From Blakeslea trispora (taxonomy: Eukaryota > Mucoromycota > Mucoromycetes > Mucorales > Choanephoraceae): a stretch of DNA of 64,000 nt. The translations under genes were made by a program, and so were the position numbers. Shown here in pieces: positions 24,091 to 33,266 of the stretch. Location: assembly GCA_025331445.1 (NCBI GenBank), contig JAIWNE010000010.1:310001-374000 (forward strand), read 5' to 3'. Position 1 is the first letter of the stretch. Every line of letters begins with the position of its first letter. The notes beneath the pieces are model-generated. The model had not been told where the DNA came from. It did not search any database and saw only the letters and a program-made list of their open reading frames with translations.

Positions 24091-24888
24091 ATGTCAGTCA
24101 GTTCATATGGACCTTTGACTTACTGGACAAGTCTTTCTATCAGTTTATTGACCATTGTTGGACTCTACATGCTTTTTACCGGATCGGGTGAAGAGTTTAA
24201 TGTTGGTCGACTCTTACAAGAAACTTCACCTTATGCTTGGGCCTTGACTGGTATGGGTCTATGTATTGGTCTTTCAGTCACAGGCGCTGCATGGTAAATG
24301 GTTTCTTGAAAATATACGCGTATTCGACCCTACTAACAAAAAAAAAAGGGGTATCTTCATTACAGGTTCTGCCTTATTAGGTGCTGCTGTCAAGACACCT
24401 CGTATTCAGTCTCGAAATTTGATTTCTATTATCTTTTGTGAAGTTGTTGCCATCTATGGTGTCATCATGGCTATTGTCTACTCTGCCAAGTTGAGTGATG
24501 TCCCTCCTGAAGGACTCTATACCACCTCAAACTATTTCACTGGTAAGAAAAAAAAAAAAAGTCTTTACTGGTCAAGACATTCAGAGAAACTAAATGATGT
24601 TTATATAGGTCATGCTATCTTTTGGGGTGGTTTGACTGTAGGTGTTTGTAACTTACTTTGTGGTATGTCTGTTGGTGTGACAGGTTCAAGTGCTGCTTTG
24701 GCCGATGCTCAAAACCCTGAATTGTTTGTCAAGGTGCTTGTGGTTGAAATTTTTGGCTCTGTTTTAGGTCTTTTTGGTCTTATTGTCGGTTTGTTGACAG
24801 TAAGTAGCGCTATTAAAGTGGAAGCATAGATAAGTTACTTATTCCCCTTTGTTTTCTATAGACTGGTAAGGCTGCTGATTTCCATTAA
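24091..24888 (+). CDS. VMA16: V-type proton ATPase proteolipid subunit c'' (Vma16)
   Basis: Membrane rotor subunit of the vacuolar proton pump. Four exons (24091-24293, 24349-24542, 24609-24799, 24862-24888) give 204 residues. Five hydrophobic helices are visible, as expected for c''. The second conserved helix carries the proton-carrying Glu in [17 protein letters not shown], and the last helix has [19 protein letters not shown]. The N-terminal extra helix ([15 protein letters not shown]) distinguishes c'' from c and c'. The final exon encodes only TGKAADFH, the usual C-terminus. Intron 1 has a textbook tactaac branch site. Confidence 0.96.
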
Positions 24889-25569
24889 AACCTTTGTGCA
24901 TGATCTCTCTCTCTGTACACATACAAATCACCATATATCTCTATACATACATCAACTCATATATATATATACAGTTCGACAATAAAGAAGATCTTCTTTA
25001 TAGTTTTTTTTTTTTTGCTCAGTATCTAAATTTATGCAGCATTGTATTATATTTATTGTGAGAAGAGAGAAAGGTGTATAAGATGGAAAAGGGATGAGAG
25101 AGTTACTTTACTGTTGAGCAATTTAGCCTCAGTGTTTCTTTTTGAGGGAAGAAACGCATTATGTTGTTCTGAAAGGAGAAAAAAAAAAAGAGATTCTTGG
25201 CTTTCTCTCTATCTAGGCAAAATATACCATAAGCATCAATATCAATGAGGTCATTTAAGACTGAATGATTCTATGCGCCTAAAAAGAAAGAAAAAAAAGG
25301 GGGCTTATTTGACCTTTATTTCTTTAGCAAAATGATCTTTCTGAATAGCTTTAGTATCTTGATAAGTTTATACGTTTCTTTTTTTAAAAAAAAGTGGACA
25401 AAACGCCAAGCTTATCTGATTCTTTTGTTTTTAAAAAAGTACACAAAGTCCGATACTAAATCGGTAGTGAACATACGTTTTTTTTTTTCTATGTGCCTTT
25501 CTTATTTTATGGCCTCATAATTCTGTCAGACTTTCTCTTCTCTCTTTTTCTCTTTTTCTTTAAAACATA
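24889..25569. other. Intergenic region
   Basis: Holds the 3' flank of the V-ATPase gene (a tatatata stretch near 24960 and AATAAAG near 24980, possible polyadenylation signal) and the upstream region of the SUR2-like gene. Open frames here are AT-rich noise. Confidence 0.5.
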
Positions 25570-26608
25570 ATGAATGCAACTCTAACCAATCACTTGAAAG
25601 GTTCTTCCCGGGAAAGCCTATTTTTACATGATATATGGTCCGATGAAATGCTTGCTATATGGGCCCAATAGCTGTTTATTGGATTCAATCGAGTCTATTT
25701 GAACTACTGATGCGACTCGAGATCCCATTCTTTGAGAAATACCGCATATTTCATCTCATGAAAAAGAAAAAAGAAACAAAGTGTCATTCGGCAAGGTTCT
25801 GTTGATGGTGGCCATTCAACATGCCATTCAAATGGCCGTAGGTGTTGCATTAATGAAAAGCCATACTTCTGATCATTCGACTAGACCTCATTTCCTTGTC
25901 ACCATCTTGTCTCAAATCCTATTACCGTTTATACACAAGACATTTTTATACCAATACATGATGCCTTGCATTCAATTTCTCTGTGCCATGTAAGCATCCA
26001 TTTCTTAAAAAAAAAAGGGGGAGGGGAAATCACTCATGTTAGTCTATAGGTTTATTATAGATACATATCAATACGCATTACATCGTTTTGCTCATTCAAA
26101 CACATTTCTTTACAAGCATATGCATTCTCATCATCATCGTCTCTATGCGCCATATGCCTTTGGAGCCTTATATAATCATCCTCTTGAAGGATTCCTGATG
26201 GATTCATGTGGTGGTGCTTTAGCTTTTGAACTGACAGGCATGTCACCAAGGCTTGGGATGTACTTTTTTATTTTCTCCACCCTCAAAACAAGTAAGCTTT
26301 TCATTTCTTTTTTTTTTTTTGTATGATAGACTCACATTGTATAAAGTTAACGATCATTGTGGATACTCTTTTCCTTGGGATCCATTAACAATATGTTTCA
26401 ATAACAATGTCGAATAGTAAAGTATCAAGAAAAATCAAAAAGTTACTGTGTTATTCAAACGAATCTATTCTATAGTCATAACATTCATCATCAAGCGTAT
26501 GGCATCAAAACCAATTTTTCTCAGCCCTTTTTTGTTTTCTGGGATGTCTGGTTGCATACTGAGTACAGCCAAGTGATGAAAAGCAAATTAAATAAGAAAA
26601 AGATATGA
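25570..26608 (+). pseudogene. SUR2: Sphingolipid C4-hydroxylase (SUR2-like) with two frameshifts
   Basis: Fatty-acid hydroxylase superfamily enzyme of the ER that adds the C4 hydroxyl to sphinganine to make phytosphingosine. All parts are recognisable: FFEKYRIFH, VSFGKVLLMVAIQHAIQ, and the di-iron histidine boxes HRFAH, HSHHH and HNIHH, ending near FFVFWDVWLHTEYS. Introns after 25990, 26290 and 26417 have GT-AG ends. However, the 5' part needs three different frames. One base is missing near 25665 (IWA then PIAVYW), and a second shift lies in the A-rich run near 25760-25778. No GT-AG intron explains either shift, so as given the gene cannot encode a full protein from its first ATG. Either it is a recent pseudogene or the assembly has indels; all downstream catalytic residues are intact, which favours recent damage or error. 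Confidence 0.82.
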
Positions 26609-26929
26609 TATTCTCAACACATTTATACTACCATAAAATCTAATCAACTATTACATGCAGTTACTGTTTAATCAACTACACTTTCTCTTTTTTTTATTAT
26701 TCTGCTTCATTTTAATAAATTTTCATAATGTGTCTATTCAAAATCACTTTTGTATGCTTTTGAGGAGGTCTTGATTTAAGATGATTTTTTTTTTTTCGTT
26801 TTGAAAAATGAAGTGATCGTTATTGTATTTACCCACCCCAGAAGGATATGATGCCAATGTGAAACAGTATCCTATCACTTATTCTGATCAACCCAAGGTT
26901 ATGGCTATCATTAGCGAATGGTACGATGC

Positions 26930-27200
26930 TGTATTCTACGTCCTTTAGTAGACAAGAAAAGCGATACCGTCCTAAGAGCGCTCATCGACAATTTTCTCTG
27001 TCTTTGGACCACCTTCTGTATTTTCTAGTGATAACAGCAAAGCGTTTTCTAATACTCCAAGTGCCGATCTTGGCAATGCATTGGGTTACAATCATAGATT
27101 TATCACGCCTCTACGTGCCTCTGTAAATGATATATCAGAACGACTAGTCAAAGAAGTTAAGCTGGATTTATCCCAAAATTGCTCGTGGCATTGGTAAGAT
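26930..27200 (+). mobile_element. Ty3/gypsy retrotransposon integrase relic
   Basis: Decayed integrase core fragment. One frame gives DKKSDTVLRALIDN, and after a frameshift the next gives FSVFGPPSVFSSDN, GYNHRFITPLRAS and SERLVKEVKLDL. These match the usual order of a gypsy integrase: LTDKT..TVA.AL, then FGPP..I.SDNG.EF, then HR..TPY.P..NG..ER. The second catalytic Asp (in SDN) is present, but the rest of the element, its LTRs and protease/RT regions are absent nearby. Upstream stops and the frameshift show it is inactive. Confidence 0.8.
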
Positions 27201-28035
27201 TGGAAGCTCTGATTTAGAAGTAGAATATATGAATACAATAATATGAAACTGCTTTTCTAATCAACTGCTTTCTTCTTGTATCTGCATTACTATGATGCTT
27301 CAAAACTACCACACCTTTTCTTTTTTTTTTAATGTAATCTAGCTTTTTTTTGGGTTTTTTTGAGACAGACACACTGGCTCTCTTTCTACTTGTTCATTGT
27401 CTGTGTTGAGGTAAATTCTCGGCTGTTTGGGCTGATTTCAATAGATGTATATATTTATATATATGTTTTTTCAAGTCAATGGGCTGTTCAAACAAAGTGT
27501 ACAATGAGCTAAAAAAAAACGCTAGAAAAACGAAACCCACACGCTTTCTCCCTTATTTTCTTATGAGCCTTTGGATTGCTTATGTCAAGGGAATTTCTTT
27601 TGATTCACAAATCAAAATGCTCCATTTATTATTTTTTATACGCATTTTGCTTTTTTGTTTGTAAAATTGAAATCATTTCTAGAACACACATTGACTTGAT
27701 GTAGAAAGGAAAGTGCTTAGAGCGTCTTGTACATGAAATGAGAATGTGTCAGCTATTTCAGTTCATACTTGCTTTTTTTTTTTCTTTCTTAAGGGTCAGA
27801 AAATAACTGAATAATCTATTGTGTAATATTGCAATTTAAATGAGTTCGAAACGTTACTTGGACGATCTTCTTTTCATTTAGGAAGCGACAAAAGAAAGTG
27901 ACGACAAAATAGGGTAAAAGAAAAAGGTATTGTTTATTTATAAAAAGAGAAACAAAATAGGATATCATTCAATCTATCTCTTAAAAAAAAAAAAGTGGGT
28001 GGGATATCATTTTGTCTTTGCAGAAAATAGAAAAT
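27201..28035. other. Intergenic region
   Basis: AT-rich, with a tatatatttatatatat stretch near 27450. The 61-codon frame at 27479 has no recognisable features. No gene or repeat supported. Confidence 0.5.
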
Positions 28036-28699
28036 TTACAGAGTTTTAGTCATGTCTGTTGCTGCATGGAAAGTGTTGTTTAACTTTGTCTTACGACGTT
28101 CAATTTCAGGTTCTGCAGCTAAAAGAAATGGACGTAACACATGGAAATAAACGAATTGTGCACCCTGAAAGAAAGTTAGTCTATCTATTTAGTGTTCTTT
28201 AAGTAAGTTACCTGAAATTGTGGCAAGATAAGCCATAAAATAAAGATAATTTTGAATGTATAATAGAAGGGAAACCAGAACAACAAGATGTCTGAAAAGT
28301 ATTCAACCATACGAAAGAAAGCAATCACAGTCCAATAAGTCAGCCATTGTGTATCATTCTCTCTGCTGGGTGATTCGATGGTTTTGAAACTTGCATAGGC
28401 TATCCTTTCTTTAGTTTTCTTGAAATACAGGTTGTCAGATGAATCTTACCTGGATAAATCCAAGCCATAGCATTTGTAAGGATCTTTGCTCCTCGATCCA
28501 AGATGACAAATGCCAAAAAGACAAAAGAGATACCAGCCATTAGATAGCTCTTTGGAATACCAATTCGGCGTTCAAGCTTATTAGCATATTCTATCTTGGA
28601 TAGTTCTTTATCGAGTCGTTGTAAATATTGATTTCCTTTCGTCAAGTAATTGCCCAAGGTATCCACTTGATGAAATGTTTTGCTTATATCTGTTCTCAT
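28036..28699 (-). CDS. YOP1: YOP1/REEP (TB2/DP1/HVA22) ER-shaping protein
   Basis: Membrane-curving protein of tubular ER. Three exons (28699-28450, 28399-28212, 28164-28036) give 188 residues, close to yeast Yop1. Visible family blocks are [61 protein letters not shown] and [13 protein letters not shown]. Hydrophobic hairpins lie at about residues 50-85 and 105-145, and a C-terminal amphipathic region follows. All introns have GT-AG ends and phases agree. Confidence 0.96.
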
Positions 28700-29604
28700 A
28701 TTTTTGATTTAATAACAAAAAAAAAGTAAAAGCAACAAATAAATGTGATTTCGGTTTTTATAAGAAGGAGGAGACTCCAAAAATAGACCCGAACGGGAAG
28801 GAAGGGGGCTCCGCATATACGCTTTGTACCTGAAAAAAAAAACAATTGACAGCCTTTCCTTTCTTTTTTTTTTTGGTAGCAACTTTCTTTTTTTTATGTC
28901 TAATTCATTTTAAGATGATGCCAAGGAAAAGAAAAAGCGCATGTGCTGAGAGAGGAGGCTAATGAACAGATGGTGTGTGTGTGTGTGTAATTTCTTTGCG
29001 CATTTGTTTATAGAGATATATGTGGAAAGTTTCATCCTGAATTTTAACTATGATTAATAGCCATTCTACAAGAAATAGGCTTGAATGAATCAGGATATCA
29101 TAGTATGCTTGGGAAGGAAAAAGAGCTTTCTAACCATAACATCCTGGTTCATTCAAGTCTAATTTTTTGTAGAATGGCTATTAAATTTCGGAGTGAAACT
29201 TTCCGCATACATCTCTAATGTACCATTTCTGGAAATCCATACACCATTTCCAGAAACTATTGAAACAAAAATAATAATAATAATCTTGGTGCATATCTTG
29301 ATCTTAGAAGACTATTTTCAGGTATTGGTTTTATTGATCGTACATGTGGTTGTTTACATAACATGCCTTAATAGGGGTCTAGAAAAAAAAAGGGCAATGA
29401 TGGGTGAATCATCAATCACTGTACAATTTGTGCTTAGTCAAAATATAGTCACTAGGCATTCATTCATCTTTTTTTCTTTTGTATAACAAAGACAAGCATA
29501 GGAGGGGTGGGTTGATTTTATTTTAAAAAAAAAGAAACAGAGAAGGAATGTACAGAAAAAAAAAAGTGGTATATAAAGTATAAAACACAAGGAAAAAAAA
29601 AGAT
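28700..29604. other. Intergenic region with a foldback element
   Basis: Contains a short (TG)n tract at 28973-28988 and the foldback element described separately. Open frames after 29190 overlap the element's right arm and look accidental. Confidence 0.5.
29011..29217. mobile_element. MITE-like foldback element with TA borders
   Basis: The arms of about 80 bp (29013-29096 and 29140-29215) are inverted copies of one another. Shared blocks read inward are gagat.tatg.ggaaagtttca, aatagccattctacaa.aaat, and cttgaatgaa.caggat. The right arm lacks about nine bases present in the left. The element starts gagat and ends atctc, and a TA dinucleotide flanks each end, the target-site signature of Tc1/mariner-type MITEs. 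It has no coding capacity. Confidence 0.78.
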
Positions 29605-31530
29605 TTAGAATACTTGTTCTTCTACAGAAAAGAAATGCTGTTCTTGTTTTGCTCGTTCAGCTATCAAATCATTCATTTCTTGTACATACTTGCATAATGC
29701 ACCCATTGGCTCTTGTTCTTGTATTGTCTGAATATGTACAACAGTAGGATGCTGTCTAATCTCTTCTACGCTTGGTCTGTCGCGTGCTTCCGTCGTCAAG
29801 AGCCATTCAATCATGTGACTCATCTTGGGAGATAGTTTTGACATGGCCATTTTTTGTTTTGAAAAGTCACCTACGCGTAACATTTCCCAAGATTCACCTG
29901 TACCTGGCAATTCAATGCCTGTGGCTAATTCGAGTAGAATCAAACCAAGACTTTTTTTTTTTAAGAAAAAAAAAATATGAGTGAATCACTGTAGATTTTT
30001 ATGATTTTTCTGTACGCGTTTACCTAAATATATCTGCTGGTTTATCGAAATCTTCTCGAAGTAAATCAGGAGCCATATATCTTCGATCACCTTCACCTTT
30101 CACCCATCGCGTATCTACAGGTGTCTGTACTGAAATACCGAAATCACTAATCTTGATAGATCCTCGATCGTCAATCAGTATGTTGGAGGGTTTTAAGTCC
30201 AGATGAACAATGTCAGCAGCATGAATGTCCGCTAAACCAAGCACCACCTCATAAAATATGTTCCAAACAATATCTTCTTCAATCTTTCCATTCTTGAAAT
30301 GGATATACTGATCTAAACTATCCTAGAACATGTCAGTCATCTTCTTTAAATTGAGTATCATATTTACCTTCCATAAGCACAAAGTTCCAATTGAATATAA
30401 AGAAATCCTCCTTCTTCCCATGCCCTTGAGAGATGAACACAATGTTTACTTTGACTGACTCGTCTTAAATGGTCCACTTCAATGATCTGTAACCAACGAT
30501 CATCCCAGCCAGTGAAAGGCATTTTCGACTTCTTGATTGCATATTCTTGATGATCATCAAGACAGACAGCTCTCCAGACATGAGCATATTCGCCTGAGCC
30601 CATGTTTTTGATGATATGAAACTTTTCTTCAAAATAGGGCACAATATGTGACTTCAGAGACAGACGCCGGATCAACCTGTCTTGAGGTCCGTGATGCTCA
30701 AAATAATCTTCTGTCAGAAAATGAGGGTAATTGGTGATAAAGGGAGGTCCTTGAAGATGTTGTTGCTGTAACAGATTCATCTTTAATGCTGAGGACAATA
30801 CATATTCTGGTTCATCTGCTGGATTGTGACTAGAGAAAAAGGCGTCTACTTCATCTTCGTAAGCAGGTGGATTAGGTCGAACGTACGATCGACTCAGAGG
30901 TAGTGTTGTCTTGTCTTCCATCGTTCCCTCATCCTCATCCTCTTCTTCTTCTTCCAGGATGGCATCAGCCAATAGACTATTATCTCTCATCATATCTTCC
31001 TCTACTTCTTGTATTGGCCTGTGTAGAATGGCTTGATGTTCGTCTTCCTCATCGACATTGAACAGATTAGAAGACATGATGCTTCTTCGACGTGGTTGAA
31101 AGTCATTATCGTCAATATTACTACTGGACACTAACTCGCTATAGAGCGAACGACGAAGGGGTCTATCTTGGTTTGTACTAAAGAGACCATCACTATCATC
31201 CTCTTCTTCCTCTTCTTCCTCTTCTTCCTCTTCTTCCTCTTCTTCAAGAATAGCCTCACCCAACAAATCATGGTCCAAGGCAGAAGAACCACGTCGCCTT
31301 GAGGGTGAATGATCGTATCCTCTACCGGGTTCAGGCAATAGATTTCTTCGCTCTTCAAGTAGAGGTGATTGTGCACCTAACAGATAGGGCTCGTCCAGCT
31401 CTCGTGAAGGGCTTTGAAATAGGGTATCTAACCGAGACCGTTTTAGATTTAAACTTGGACTAGAAGGCGATAATTCTCGTTTTCGCTGGTCTTGAAGGGT
31501 ATTTGGTAAATTGGGAATGGGTGTAGCCAT
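29605..31530 (-). CDS. SWE1: Wee1/Swe1-type protein kinase
   Basis: Cell-cycle kinase predicted to phosphorylate the inhibitory Tyr of Cdk1 and delay mitosis. Three exons (31530-30368, 30317-30024, 29950-29605) give 600 residues. Residues 1 to about 285 are a disordered regulatory region with many S-P sites and acidic runs. The kinase domain follows: glycine loop MGSGEYAHVW, AIKKSKMPFTGWDDR (Wee1-typical), AWEEGGFLYIQLELC, catalytic loop HLDLKPSNIL, DFG in ISDFGIS, and EGDRRYMAPDLL. The hinge and the ExD-RYMAP segment match Wee1 rather than Myt1, but Mik1-like is possible. The acidic region has a run of 15 Glu and a repeated motif (EAILEEEEE and DAILEEEEE). The start is the first ATG after a long (GA)n tract in the 5' flank. 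Confidence 0.92.
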
Positions 31531-31555
31531 GAATGATAATTTATATAGAGAATGC

Positions 31556-31557
<2 letters not shown>

Positions 31558-31608
<51 letters not shown>
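31558..31608. repeat. (GA)n microsatellite in the Wee1-like gene 5' flank
   Basis: A pure AG/GA dinucleotide run of about 51 bases ends 28 bases upstream of the kinase start codon, on the minus strand a (CT)n run. It probably lies in the promoter or 5' UTR. Confidence 0.97.
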
Positions 31609-31610
<2 letters not shown>

Positions 31611-31845
31611 AGAAAAAAGAAAAAAAAAGGCGTGAAACAAGGCGTACTTTGAAAGTAACAATGCACTGTACATTTAAAACCCAATAGTATCTCTTTTTTT
31701 TTTAGGCTGAAGGGTGTGTGTGTGTCGGGTAATTTAGATGGCAAAATCTCTCTTTTTTGTTCAATGTAGACTCAAGATAGACACAATCACCTTTGAATCT
31801 CTTTATAAGCTTAAATAAAACTAATCCATGTACTTTTTTATTTAT

Positions 31846-32444
31846 TTACAATCCTTCTTGTGCAATTTGTGTTTCAAGCTTTTGTTGTGCTTCTGCATTA
31901 GCCAAGATATCAACCAAATTGGCATCTTTATCTTTCTCTAGATTCTGTCGAATGATCTCGTAAATAGCGCGTTGTGTTCTACGCTCCAACTTTTCTAGTT
32001 TCTTTTCTACATCTCGCTTCAAGTCCCAATTAGGCTTTTTGGGTGCCAAGTTGAATAGATCCTAGAAAAAAAAAAAGGGAAATAGATGAGTCAACTATTC
32101 GATTTCATAGTGTCTCCTTTCTTTTACCACTTCTTCCTTTTGCTTTTCAGCTGCTTCTGCCAGTGTCTCTTTTGTCATGTCCTTTGTCTCTGTCTCTATT
32201 GTGCTTTGAATATCATTGGGTGTAGCTGTCTCGACAAACTGTTGAAGCTGTTCATCATTAGGTGTATAACTTCTAAATATAAGTGTTCTATTTAAGAAAA
32301 GAAAATAAGTTTAGATTCACTTCATTTGTTTCTTCATTACTTTTCGGTTTCTTCTGAAGTACGACCCAAAGAAGCTTCATCACCAAGCTTTCTCTTTCGA
32401 AGTGCTGCAAGGCGTTCCTTTCTCTTTTGTGCTTCTTGGTCCAT
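31846..32444 (-). CDS. CWF18: Cwf18/CCDC12 spliceosome component
   Basis: Small coiled-coil protein of the activated spliceosome (NTC-associated Cwf18 in fission yeast, CCDC12 in man). Three exons (32444-32341, 32287-32128, 32061-31846) give 159 residues. Characteristic blocks are the start MDQEAQKRKERLAALRKRK, LIFRSYTP in the middle, and the highly conserved EEVDLFNLAPKKPNWDLKRD followed by KLEKLERRTQRAIYEIIRQ. The protein is helical and charged throughout. Confidence 0.95.
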
Positions 32445-33266
32445 AGGTAAAATAAAGAAAATAAAGAAAAATAATCAAACTCGAGTGTGACTGAATAAAA
32501 TAAGTCATACTTTTTAACTGTCAATTGGTCAATTGCTTTGTTTGCTTGAATAAGTTACCCCTTTCTTTTTTTTTATTTGAAAAGTTCATGGCTATAATAT
32601 GGACTATATTTGGCTATGCTACCAAACAAGCTCAAACTGATATTTTTATACTTGGTGATTCAATGATTACTATTGAGCATTGTTAACCAAAGGAACAAAG
32701 ACTTGTTCTGAACAATGTGTCATTGTATCAAGACACAAATAGGAATGTACATTAGCATAAACTATCATGAATCAAATGGATGCATCCTTAGAGATATTAA
32801 GCCAATGAGATTTGCTGACAAGCGTATCAAAACAAGTCTTTGTATTGCATGCTTTTTTTTTTTCTTGTCAAGCCCGAATCATTGATCTTACTGTGCTTTC
32901 GACTTGGAGTAAGGATGTATTGATGTGTCTAAAAAAGGATATGAGTGTACCTAAAAGGTAACCATAGCAGCATAAAGAGACTAGTCATATCAACCCAATA
33001 GATTCCTTAATTAGCTGTAACAATAAAGAAACTTGTTGATGATTGTATCAATGCTAACTCGATTCCCATAAATGGTGTATTGACGCGCTTTTTTAAAACG
33101 AAGACAAAAAAGAGTTTTTTTTTTGAAGTTGTTTGCGCGCTCTTACTTTTTTTTTTTCTTATAGATTCCCTTTGCCTTTGTTTTTTTTTATTAGCTCAAA
33201 CAACATCCTACATACTGTTTGTGCTATAAAGAAGAAGAAGAAGAGAGAGAAAAGACGAGGAGTAAC
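32445..33266. other. Intergenic region between CWF18 and MED14
   Basis: Divergent promoter region. Its middle part is a copy of a dispersed repeat (listed separately). Long T-runs occur near 33110-33190, just upstream of the MED14 start. Confidence 0.5.
32690..32945. repeat. Second dispersed repeat, copy 2
   Basis: Matches parts of 12340-12730 in the same orientation: caatgtgtcattgtatc, then gccaatgagatttgctgacaa with aaaacaagtctt after it, then a weaker gtaaggatgtat block. Non-coding. Confidence 0.6.

Noticed and set aside
29193..29486. 97-codon ORF on the plus strand
   Set aside because: Begins inside the foldback element arm and has Ile/Val-rich noise composition.
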